From assembly GCA_035528275.1 (NCBI GenBank), contig DATKYV010000230.1, forward strand, positions 1-12,097: a stretch of 12,097 nucleotides of DNA, given 5' to 3'. This DNA is from DATKYV01 sp035528275. Its GTDB lineage: Bacteria; Acidobacteriota; Terriglobia; UBA7540. Both the position numbers and the translations under genes were made by a program. The notes beneath the pieces are model-generated. The model saw only the letters and a program-made list of their open reading frames with translations. It was not told the origin of the DNA and made no database searches. This document shows, in pieces, positions 6,389-12,097 of the stretch (positions are counted from its first letter, which is position 1; every line of letters starts with the position of its first letter).

Positions 6389-7654
6389 ATGAAGGCGATT
6401 GACTCTGTGACACGAATTCTGCGGGTCCGGTGCGCCCTCATCTGGCTCCTAGTCTCGATAGCCGCGGCAGTCCCCCCGGAGCTTTCGGCTGCGGAGAGGC
6501 CGAAGGTTCGCGCCGTGACGGGATTTGTGCGGCTCGACCGGGCGAATTATCAGGCGCAGATCCGGGAAACACTTTCAGCGCTGCGAAAAGCCAAGGCGGC
6601 TTTCGAGGAGGGTGGCTACGAAGTTCAAACTCTCCGCATCACCACGCAGCCGTTTCCGGAATACATCCGCGGGCTCTCGCACGATGAAGCCTTGGCCTTC
6701 TTCCGCGAATACGCGGCGCTGGCGCGGAAGGAGCAATTCGTCGCGGCCATCGGCCCGGCGATGATGTCCGACAACGACGACCCCGGCCAAGCCGAATTGC
6801 TGGGCGAAATCCTCGCTTCTACAAAAGGATTGGACGCCAGCCTCATCGTCGCCTCCGAGGATGGTATTCATTGGAACTCCGTGCGCGCCGCGGCGAAGCT
6901 AGTCAGATATCTCGCCGACCATACACCTCGCAGTCAAGGTGCCTTCAGCTTCGCAGCCGCGGCCATGGTACGTCCCAACACTCCCTTCTACCCGGCCTCG
7001 TATCACCTGGGCGCGGGGCGGCAGTTCGCCGTAGCGCTGCAATCCGCCAACGTTGTGGCCGAAGCTTTTGCTTCCGCCGGAAGCATCGCCAAGGGCGGCG
7101 CGGCCCTCGAAACCGCCCTCGGGGAACACGCTCGCGCCATCGAGGCGATCGCTCGCCGCGCGGAGAAGGAAACGGGTTGGGAATATATGGGAATTGACCT
7201 CTCCCCCGCCCCGCTCAAGGAGGTCTCCATCGGCCGGGCGATCGAAAACCTCACCGGCGCGCCGGTGGGCTCGAGCGGCACGATGAGCGCCGCCGCCGTC
7301 ATCACCCGCGCGCTTGCGGAAATTCCCGTGAAGCACGTCGGCTACTCCGGCCTGATGGTGCCGGTGCTGGAGGACGAGGTGTTGGCGCAGCGCTGGAGCG
7401 AAGGCGTGCTGACCCTCGACGCCCTGCTCGCTTATTCCGCGGTGTGCGGGACCGGGCTCGACGTGGTCCCTCTTCCCGGCGACATCTCCGAAGAGCGACT
7501 GGCGAGAATCATCGGTGACATGGCGAGCCTGGCGTTCAAACTTCACAAACCGCTTTCCGCGCGTCTGCTGCCCGTGGCGGGAAAGTCGGCGGGACAACGC
7601 ACCGAATTTGACGACCCGTTCTTGGTCAACGGAACCATCCAGCCCTTGCCTTGA
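6389..7654 (+). CDS. Exported DUF711 (UPF0210) family protein
   Basis: This 421-residue protein uses the ATG at 6389, preceded by a strong GGGGAGG (6375-6381) with 7 nt spacing. A longer frame from 6344 begins with an Arg-rich stretch and has no such site. Family blocks of DUF711 are clear: GPAMMSDNDDPGQ and IVASEDGIHWNSVRAAAKLV in the first half; GWEYMGIDLSPAP near residue 265; SIGRAIENLTGAP then GSSGTMSAAAVITRALAEI near residue 295; and TEFDDPFLVNGTIQPLP at the end. The function of DUF711 proteins is not established; a glycyl-radical-enzyme-like fold has been reported for a homologue. Unusual here is an N-terminal signal peptide (ALIWLLVSIAAAVPPELSAA), since most homologues I know are cytoplasmic. 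It follows RNase J by 130 bases and precedes uppP by 104. I see no terminator in either gap. Confidence 0.9.
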   Translation: MKAIDSVTRILRVRCALIWLLVSIAAAVPPELSAAERPKVRAVTGFVRLDRANYQAQIRETLSALRKAKAAFEEGGYEVQTLRITTQPFPEYIRGLSHDEALAFFREYAALARKEQFVAAIGPAMMSDNDDPGQAELLGEILASTKGLDASLIVASEDGIHWNSVRAAAKLVRYLADHTPRSQGAFSFAAAAMVRPNTPFYPASYHLGAGRQFAVALQSANVVAEAFASAGSIAKGGAALETALGEHARAIEAIARRAEKETGWEYMGIDLSPAPLKEVSIGRAIENLTGAPVGSSGTMSAAAVITRALAEIPVKHVGYSGLMVPVLEDEVLAQRWSEGVLTLDALLAYSAVCGTGLDVVPLPGDISEERLARIIGDMASLAFKLHKPLSARLLPVAGKSAGQRTEFDDPFLVNGTIQPLP

Positions 7655-7724
7655 AAGGGTGCGGCGGGGTTTTCACACAGACTCTCGCAGGGAAGAAGGA
7701 GCACCGTTAAATAGGCTGCACGGT

Positions 7725-7759
7725 AATCCAAAATCCAAAATCTGAAATCCAAAATCCCA
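7725..7759 (+). repeat. Tandem heptamer repeat abutting the uppP start codon
   Basis: Five heptamers run without gap: AATCCAA, AATCCAA, AATCTGA, AATCCAA, AATCCCA. The last A is the first base of the uppP ATG. Short AT-rich heptamer arrays of this kind are familiar from intergenic regions of several bacterial groups. Its base composition differs strongly from the surrounding GC-rich sequence, and it occupies the place where a Shine-Dalgarno should be. Confidence 0.8.
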
Positions 7760-8586
7760 TGCCCCTTTATCAGGCCATCGTCCTGGCCATCGTTCAAGCG
7801 CTGACGGAATTCCTGCCTGTCTCCAGCACGGCTCACCTGGCGCTCTTTCCCTGGATTCTGCGCTGGGAAGATCCCGGGCTGACGTTCGACGTGGCGCTTC
7901 ACGCCGGCACGCTGGTGGCAGTGCTGATCTATTTCTGGAGACTTTGGCTGGACATGCTGAAGGCCGCGGCGGGCCTGGGAGACAAGGCGGATCCGATCGT
8001 CCGGCGGAACCGCCAGCTCTTCTGGTATCTCGTCGTGGGCACCATCCCCGCCGGGCTCGCCGGATGGTTTTTCGAAGAAGCGGCCGAGAGTCAGTTGCGC
8101 CAGCCAACGGTGATGGGCACGGCCTTGATTGCCGTGGGTCTGCTGATGTGGGCGGGCGAGAGGATAAAGGTGAGGAGCCGTACACTCGACCAAGTATCCT
8201 TCCGGGATTCAATCCTCATCGGCGTGGCCCAGGCCGTCGCCGTCATTCCTGGAATTTCGCGCTCGGGTATGACCATGACCGTCGGGCTCTTTCGCGGCAT
8301 GACCCGGGAAACCGCCGCACGTTTTTCGTTTCTGCTCGCCACGCCGGTGATCGGCGGCGCGGCCTTGAAAAAGGGTTTCGACATCCTCCACAGCGGGCTC
8401 CCGGCGCAGATGATCGCTCCCTTCGTGGTCGGCACAGCGCTGGCGGGGCTGGTGGGTTACCTGGTCATTGCCGTGCTCCTTCGCTTTCTGGAGCACGGAA
8501 CGTTCAAGATTTTCATTGTTTACCGCATTGCGCTGGGCGTGATAGTATTGCTCCTCGGATGGGGATGGCGTCACCATATTGGGTGA
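7759..8586 (+). CDS. uppP: Undecaprenyl-diphosphatase UppP (BacA family)
   Basis: This integral membrane phosphatase removes one phosphate from undecaprenyl diphosphate, recycling the lipid carrier for peptidoglycan and other envelope polymers; overproduction of homologues gives bacitracin resistance. The 275-residue length is normal. The first motif is QALTEFLPVSSTAHL, with Glu17 and His26 as expected catalytic-site residues. The second is VIPGISRSGMTMTVG, with Arg168 in the phosphate-binding SRSG. FDVALHAGTLVAVLIYF follows the first motif as usual. About seven to eight hydrophobic segments are visible. The ATG at 7759 matches the normal family N-terminus (MPLYQAIVLAIVQALTEF), yet no Shine-Dalgarno precedes it: the upstream bases are a heptamer repeat. 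The nearest AAGAAGGAG-like stretch is about 60 bases away. Its place between RNase J/DUF711 and ftsK fits an envelope and division gene group. Confidence 0.97.
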   Translation: MPLYQAIVLAIVQALTEFLPVSSTAHLALFPWILRWEDPGLTFDVALHAGTLVAVLIYFWRLWLDMLKAAAGLGDKADPIVRRNRQLFWYLVVGTIPAGLAGWFFEEAAESQLRQPTVMGTALIAVGLLMWAGERIKVRSRTLDQVSFRDSILIGVAQAVAVIPGISRSGMTMTVGLFRGMTRETAARFSFLLATPVIGGAALKKGFDILHSGLPAQMIAPFVVGTALAGLVGYLVIAVLLRFLEHGTFKIFIVYRIALGVIVLLLGWGWRHHIG

Positions 8587-8622
8587 CCCTAGGTAATTGA
8601 TTGAAGAAAGGTCAGCCTGCTT

Positions 8623-8640
8623 TCTCCGCTAGGGCGGAGA
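8623..8640 (+). terminator. Hairpin between uppP and ftsK (possible weak terminator)
   Basis: TCTCCGC (8623-8629) pairs perfectly with GCGGAGA (8634-8640) across a TAGG loop, 36 bases after the uppP stop. The downstream GATTCCC is not a U-run, so it is not a standard intrinsic terminator. It could mark a transcript end, a processing site or nothing. Confidence 0.3.
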
Positions 8641-8689
8641 GATTCCCTGAAATTCGGGGAGCGCCGGTCGGTCTTTGAGAGGCCAGAAA

Positions 8690-11083
8690 ATGCCAGTTTC
8701 CTCTCCGGCCGCGACCTCCAAGTCCCGCGATTCAGCCTCCCGCGAAACAAACTCCAGGTTCGCGCTGCTTGGCGCTCGCCGTCTATCCGAGCTCTTGGGC
8801 TTCCTGCTCAGTGTTACCGGCCTCCTCATCCTCCTCAGCCTGGCCTCGTATATTCCTCTCGACCCATCCCTGAACACCACTGGAGCGAGCAGCCCGCAGA
8901 TCCATAACTGGATTGGGCCGGTCGGCTCGTGCACCGCCGACGTGTTGTTCCAATTGATGGGTTGGGTCGCCTACCTGGTGCCTCTGACGCTGTTTGTCAT
9001 CGGGGCACGCATGCTGCTGGTGCGGCCTTTTGAAGCACCGTGGACCAAAGCTGTGGGCACGTTGATGCTGCTGGGGTCGGTCGCTGCGCTTTTGCAATTC
9101 TTCCCTTACACGCCTTCCGTGGGGGGACTTGTCCGCGGCGGAGGCCTGGCGGGATATTTGCTGACCGCGGGCCTGGTTTACACCTTCAGCCGCGTCGGCG
9201 CGGTGATTGTGGCTTTCTCCGTTTTCCTGACATCGTTGTTCCTGGTTACGCGATTTTCTTTCTCCGCGGCCGCGACGTTTCTGAAGGCGCGCTTTTCGTT
9301 TCTTGGACCTCTCGCCGAGCGCTGGAGCAGGTGGCGCGAAGTGCGGCAGCGCGAACGCTTGAGGCGCAAAGTTGAACGCGCCCGGGTGATGGGAAAACAA
9401 CCCGTCGTCGTCCAGCGGGTGGCGCCCAAGCTGGAATCCCCGGAGAACAAATCTGCTGCGTCTCAAACCACGCCGGCGCCGAGCGCGGCTTCCCCGCTTG
9501 ACGAAAAGGCCGGCGAAAAACGTGCCGCGGCTCCGGTGGTTCACGCCCAGGGCTTCGAGGCGGAACCCGCGCCTCCTCCACCCAAAATCGTCGGGCGCGG
9601 CCCCCACACCTACAAACTTCCCAGTGCCACGCTGCTGCGGCCGCCCTCGAACCAGCAGAGCATCGACGAGGAAGAGCTGAAGAATCGCGCGGCCAGCCTG
9701 ACCATGAAGTTTGGCGAGTTTGGAGTGACCGGAACCGTCACGCAGATTCACCCCGGTCCGGTCGTCACCACCTACGAGTTCAAACCCGAAGCGGGCATCA
9801 AGTACAGCCGCATCACCAACCTCGTGGATGACCTCTGCCTGGCCATGCGCGCCGAGTCCATCCTGATCGACCGCATTTCCGGCAAGTCCACGGTGGGAAT
9901 CGAGGTGCCGAACCTTCACCGCGAAACCATTCACCTTCGGGAGGTGGTGGAATCCAGCGAATTCGCCGCCTCGCCGTCGAGATTGACCCTCTGCCTGGGC
10001 AAGGACATCACGGGGAATATGAAGGTCGGCGACCTGACGCAGATGCCCCACTTGATGATCGCGGGCTCGACGGGCTCGGGCAAAAGTGTGGCGATCAACG
10101 CGATGATCGTCTCCATTCTCTACAAATCAACACCCGACGAAGTCAAGCTCATCTTGATCGACCCGAAGCGGCTGGAACTCGGCCTCTATGAGGGCATCCC
10201 GCACCTCTTCACGCCCATCGTCACCGAGCCGAAGCAGGCCGCCAACGTTCTGCGCCGCGCGACGATTGAGATGGAGGAGCGCCTCAAGAAACTCGCCGAA
10301 CGCGGCGTGCGCAACATCGAGCAGTACAACAAGATTTTTGAGCCGGATTCACCCCTCAACCTTTTCGACACCAATGGCGAGCGCGAGCGGCCGCTTCCCT
10401 ACATCGTCATCGTCATTGATGAATTGGCCGATCTGATGATGGTGGAGCCGCAGACGGTGGAGGAATCGATTACCCGATTGGCGCAGATGGCGCGGGCGGT
10501 GGGAATCCATCTCATCCTGGCCACGCAGCGCCCGTCGGTGGATGTCATCACCGGCCTCATCAAGGCCAACATGCCGTCGCGGATCTCCTTCCGCGTCGCC
10601 TCGAAGGTGGACTCGCGGACCATTCTGGATTCCAACGGCTCCGAAGCCCTGCTGGGCCGCGGCGACATGCTTTTCATGCCTCCCGGCAGCGCCCGCCTGA
10701 TCCGCCTGCACGGCCCGCTGGTGACAGAGAAGGAAATCGGCAAAGTGGTTGACTGGTGGAAATCCCAGTCTCACCCGCAATACAATGAGGAATTCCTCAA
10801 GCCGTTCCGGGAGAAAGACCGGGGCGGCGAGTCGTTCGATGTTGAGGAAGAATCCGAAGAACTCGACGAGGTTTACGACGAGGCCGTTCGCCTGGTGGTC
10901 GAATCGGGCAAGGCCTCCACTTCCCTGTTGCAGCGGCGTCTGCGGCTCGGCTACGGGCGCGCCGCGCGCCTGATCGACATAATGGAAAAGGATGGAATCG
11001 TCAGCGCGCCCGACGGCGCCAAGCCTCGCGAGGTCCTGAAGCGACCCGATTGGCTCCAGGAAGTTGACACGTCCTTACGTTGA
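8690..11083 (+). CDS. ftsK: DNA translocase FtsK/SpoIIIE
   Basis: FtsK is a septum-located, hexameric ATP-driven DNA pump that clears chromosome ends from the division site and helps resolve dimers. The 797-residue protein has the full plan. There are about four to five membrane segments in residues 30-190 (first GFLLSVTGLLILLSLASYI). A linker of about 190-330 is charged, then Pro/Ala-rich. The alpha domain begins near residue 335 (MKFGEFGVTGTVTQIHPGPV). Walker A GSTGSGKS is at 459-466, followed by LILIDPKRLELGLYEGIPHL. Walker B is IVIVIDE, with Asp577 and Glu578. Then come ILATQRPSVDVITGLIKANM and RISFRVASKVDSRTILD. A C-terminal gamma winged helix of about 720-797 (LLQRRLRLGYGRAARLIDIM) would read orienting DNA sequences. 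The linker is short compared with E. coli FtsK, as in many phyla. The ATG at 8690 has a weak GAGAGG upstream; a TTG five codons earlier is less likely. Confidence 0.97.
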   Translation: MPVSSPAATSKSRDSASRETNSRFALLGARRLSELLGFLLSVTGLLILLSLASYIPLDPSLNTTGASSPQIHNWIGPVGSCTADVLFQLMGWVAYLVPLTLFVIGARMLLVRPFEAPWTKAVGTLMLLGSVAALLQFFPYTPSVGGLVRGGGLAGYLLTAGLVYTFSRVGAVIVAFSVFLTSLFLVTRFSFSAAATFLKARFSFLGPLAERWSRWREVRQRERLRRKVERARVMGKQPVVVQRVAPKLESPENKSAASQTTPAPSAASPLDEKAGEKRAAAPVVHAQGFEAEPAPPPPKIVGRGPHTYKLPSATLLRPPSNQQSIDEEELKNRAASLTMKFGEFGVTGTVTQIHPGPVVTTYEFKPEAGIKYSRITNLVDDLCLAMRAESILIDRISGKSTVGIEVPNLHRETIHLREVVESSEFAASPSRLTLCLGKDITGNMKVGDLTQMPHLMIAGSTGSGKSVAINAMIVSILYKSTPDEVKLILIDPKRLELGLYEGIPHLFTPIVTEPKQAANVLRRATIEMEERLKKLAERGVRNIEQYNKIFEPDSPLNLFDTNGERERPLPYIVIVIDELADLMMVEPQTVEESITRLAQMARAVGIHLILATQRPSVDVITGLIKANMPSRISFRVASKVDSRTILDSNGSEALLGRGDMLFMPPGSARLIRLHGPLVTEKEIGKVVDWWKSQSHPQYNEEFLKPFREKDRGGESFDVEEESEELDEVYDEAVRLVVESGKASTSLLQRRLRLGYGRAARLIDIMEKDGIVSAPDGAKPREVLKRPDWLQEVDTSLR

Positions 11084-11169
11084 GAAAAGGTCCGCCGCGC
11101 GGCCCTGAATTCCACGGAGCCGACCAACCCTGGCGGGGCCCGCATTCCCTTTGGGGAGGAATCCATCAG

Positions 11170-11511
11170 ATGGCGACCCAACAATCTCCCGAACGCCGCC
11201 GCGCGGGACGCGTTCCGCACAAAGCGCGGATTGTCCTGAGCGGGACAGACGCTGACGGCTTCAATTTCGCCGAAGAAACCGAGACGGTGACGGTCAGCAA
11301 GCAGGGCCTGTCCGTCCGCTCGTCCTACAACATCGCTCTCGGCCAGGAGCTCTCCGTGCGCACCCAGGACAAGAATCGCGTGGCGCAGTTTGAGGTGGTC
11401 TGGGTCGGCAATAAAAGCACGCCGAACGAGGGCCGCATCGGCCTGGAGTGGGTCGAGCCGCATCGCTTTTGGAGTGTAGAATTCCCGCCGGAAGACTGGG
11501 AGAACGAGTAG
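11170..11511 (+). CDS. PilZ-domain protein
   Basis: This 113-residue single-domain protein has GGGGAGGA before the ATG at 11170, though spaced a little far (about 10-12 nt). PilZ domains bind cyclic di-GMP through an RxxxR motif and a [D/N]xSxxG motif. RxxxR is present (Arg10 and Arg14 in ERRRAGRVPHK). The second motif reads TVSKQG at residues 41-46, so a Thr replaces the Asp/Asn. The rest follows the beta-barrel pattern (ELSVRTQDKNRVAQFEVVWV and GRIGLEWVEP). Binding of c-di-GMP is therefore plausible but may be weakened, and some PilZ proteins are degenerate and act as adaptors. It follows ftsK by 86 bases on the same strand. No motility or polysaccharide gene next to it points to a target. 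Confidence 0.88.
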   Translation: MATQQSPERRRAGRVPHKARIVLSGTDADGFNFAEETETVTVSKQGLSVRSSYNIALGQELSVRTQDKNRVAQFEVVWVGNKSTPNEGRIGLEWVEPHRFWSVEFPPEDWENE

Positions 11512-11514
11512 CCC

Positions 11515-11622
11515 CTGGTGCCGTTCCAACTTCATGCGCCTATGGGCCATCCTGCTGTGTTCGCCGGAATCATGACCATAGTTCCTCAGAAAACTGGCCC
11601 CGACTAGTTGGAACGGTACTGG
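11515..11622 (+). repeat. Long-armed inverted repeat between the PilZ gene and tRNA-Phe
   Basis: Bases 11518-11531 (GTGCCGTTCCAACT) and 11606-11619 (AGTTGGAACGGTAC) are inverted copies with one mismatch in 14. Read as RNA, pairing extends to 17 consecutive pairs (11515-11531 with 11606-11622), three of them G-U. The 74-base interior has further short complementary pieces: CTATGG with CCATAG, and GGGCCA with TGGCCC, which compete. It starts four bases after the PilZ stop and ends about 50 bases before the tRNA promoter. No gene is visible inside. It may be a structured 3' UTR or RNA, or a small mobile-element-like palindrome. Confidence 0.6.
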
Positions 11623-11673
11623 ACCCGTGAATTGGCTCGCGATGCACCACTCCTGCAACCCCTCTCGCCTTTC

Positions 11674-11702
11674 TTGACAGAACCAGCAATCCATTCGACA
11701 AT
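11674..11702 (+). promoter_or_regulatory. Promoter of tRNA-Phe
   Basis: A perfect -35 TTGACA (11674-11679) is followed by a 17-bp spacer and GACAAT (11697-11702; four of six -10 bases). Transcription would start around 11709, a few bases before the mature 5' end of the tRNA at 11713. Confidence 0.65.
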
Positions 11703-11712
11703 GAGGACTCGT

Positions 11713-11788
11713 GCCGCGGTAGCTCAGGTGGTAGAGCGCAGCCCTGAAAAGGCTGGCGTCGGCGGTTCAACTCCGTCCCGCGGCACCA
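11713..11788 (+). tRNA. tRNA-Phe (anticodon GAA)
   Basis: The 76-base gene folds as a complete cloverleaf. The acceptor stem GCCGCGG/CCGCGGC is perfect over 7 bp. The D stem is GCTC/GAGC with an AGGTGGTA loop. The anticodon stem CAGCC/GGCTG encloses loop CTGAAAA, placing GAA (11746-11748) at the anticodon, which reads the Phe codons. The variable loop has five bases. The T stem GGCGG/CCGTC, with one G-U pair, encloses TTCAACT. Discriminator A and an encoded CCA complete the 3' end. tRNA 3' ends are common integration sites for mobile elements, which is relevant to the sequence that follows. Confidence 0.97.
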
Positions 11789-11987
11789 TATTTCCAATCA
11801 CTTACAGCCAGCAAAAAGAAAATCCTGTCACAAGTTGTCACAAAACAATCCTGGCACCGCTGGAGTTTGTCTCAATTTCAGTGCGACCAATTCCGCCACA
11901 GAGCCGCCGAAATCCGCAACCCGGGCGCAACCAGAATTCCACTGATACTGATTCCCGAGAAGGCGAAGTATCTGAAGGCGGTGGGGC
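11789..11987 (+). other. Gene-free stretch after tRNA-Phe
   Basis: No recognisable gene, hairpin terminator or promoter stands out in these 199 bases. The first 70 or so bases are visibly AT-richer than the rest of the window and contain a direct repeat (11827-11843). Open frames crossing it start inside or upstream of the tRNA and give low-complexity, unfamiliar protein. It could be the flank of an integrated element. Confidence 0.5.
11827..11843 (+). repeat. Direct repeat GTCACAA with 10-bp period
   Basis: GTCACAA occurs at 11827-11833 and again at 11837-11843, with GTT between. The 10-bp period puts both copies on the same face of the helix. The middle ACAAGTTGT is also a small palindrome. 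It starts 38 bases after the tRNA-Phe 3' end, where arm-type integrase sites or a regulator site could lie. Function is unproven. Confidence 0.5.
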
Positions 11988-12097
11988 ATGAAGCTCACCG
12001 CCGCCGAACTCGCCTACGTCCGCTCGCAGGGGCTATACATCACCGAAAAGTGCGACGGGTGCGGCAAGCTCTTGAATCAATCCGTGCATTACACGGT
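11988..12097 (+). CDS. Small CxxC zinc-binding-type protein, N-terminus only
   Basis: The frame begins at ATG 11988, four codons after an in-frame stop at 11973-11975, with a GGCGGTGGGG purine-rich stretch directly upstream. It runs to the window edge: 36 codons plus two bases. The visible sequence starts MKLTAAELAYVRSQGLYI and then has CDGCGK at residues 22-27, followed by LLNQSVHYTV. The Cys22-x-x-Cys25 pair looks like the first knuckle of a zinc ribbon or treble-clef finger, whose second pair would be outside the window. I do not recognise a named family. It might be a small protein of an integrated element next to the tRNA, but that rests on position only. Confidence 0.6.
   Translation, partial: MKLTAAELAYVRSQGLYITEKCDGCGKLLNQSVHYT

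Noticed and set aside
8783..10051. A 422-codon open frame on the minus strand within ftsK.
   Set aside because: It is antisense to a convincing FtsK; its composition (Arg, Gly, His, Gln) is typical of a GC-rich shadow frame.
11570..11797. Minus-strand open frame across tRNA-Phe giving GTELNRRRQPFQGCALPPEL.
   Set aside because: This is a well-known spurious protein produced by translating the antisense of tRNA genes.
11608..11991. Plus-strand open frame covering the tRNA and ending in an ATGA overlap with the CxxC gene.
   Set aside because: It includes the entire tRNA gene and the rest of the translation is unfamiliar and low in complexity; the ATGA overlap looks like coincidence.
11789..12097. 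A third plus-strand frame open from the tRNA to the right edge (containing IPLILIPEKAKYLKAVGHEA).
   Set aside because: It has no good start codon or ribosome site and overlaps the better-supported CxxC gene out of frame. The protein-like stretch is too short to claim a pseudogene.

Overview
The window looks like a chromosomal segment of a high-GC Gram-negative bacterium. Acidobacteriota is the best guess, inferred from protein style: the RNase J N-terminal pattern, a TPR protein with a conserved GIDFEPSDENL-type N-terminal segment, the PilZ type, and the extended -10 promoters. No taxonomic marker gene is present, so this is a judgement and not a measurement. Most of the window is housekeeping or ordinary accessory sequence. 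I see no CRISPR array, transposase, integrase, toxin-antitoxin pair or defence locus.

Left part (1-3954) is read on the minus strand. From right to left it holds a MarR regulator followed by a pirin-family cupin, probably one autoregulated operon with a good promoter and a candidate operator. Next come an exported TPR protein and an exported DUF1570-type putative metalloprotease with TPRs, which runs off the left edge of the window. A divergent, gene-poor stretch (3895-4240) separates this half from the plus-strand half. It carries a plausible extended -10 promoter and a perfect 11-bp hairpin, and it leads into a short broken gene (4241-4462). That gene looks like the membrane-anchored N-terminus of a c-type cytochrome whose CXXCH heme motif has been lost.

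Central part (4558-11511) is all plus strand: ribonuclease J, an exported DUF711 protein, undecaprenyl-diphosphatase UppP, the DNA translocase FtsK and a PilZ protein. They cover RNA turnover, lipid-carrier recycling for the cell wall, and chromosome segregation at division, with a possible c-di-GMP-linked accessory. Gaps of roughly 85-130 bases suggest a loose transcription unit or several small ones. Two gene starts are odd. RNase J has a perfect Shine-Dalgarno sequence in front of an ATC codon, and its upstream ATG overlaps a candidate promoter. The uppP ATG lies directly behind a tandem heptamer repeat and lacks a visible Shine-Dalgarno sequence.

Right part (11512-12097) has a long imperfect inverted repeat able to pair as RNA, then a well-formed tRNA-Phe(GAA) gene with encoded CCA and a strong promoter. 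After it comes a non-coding stretch with a 10-bp-period direct repeat, and the start of a small CxxC (zinc-binding type) protein cut by the window edge. The tRNA 3' end plus the change in sequence character makes this a candidate integration-site boundary, but nothing inside the window proves it.
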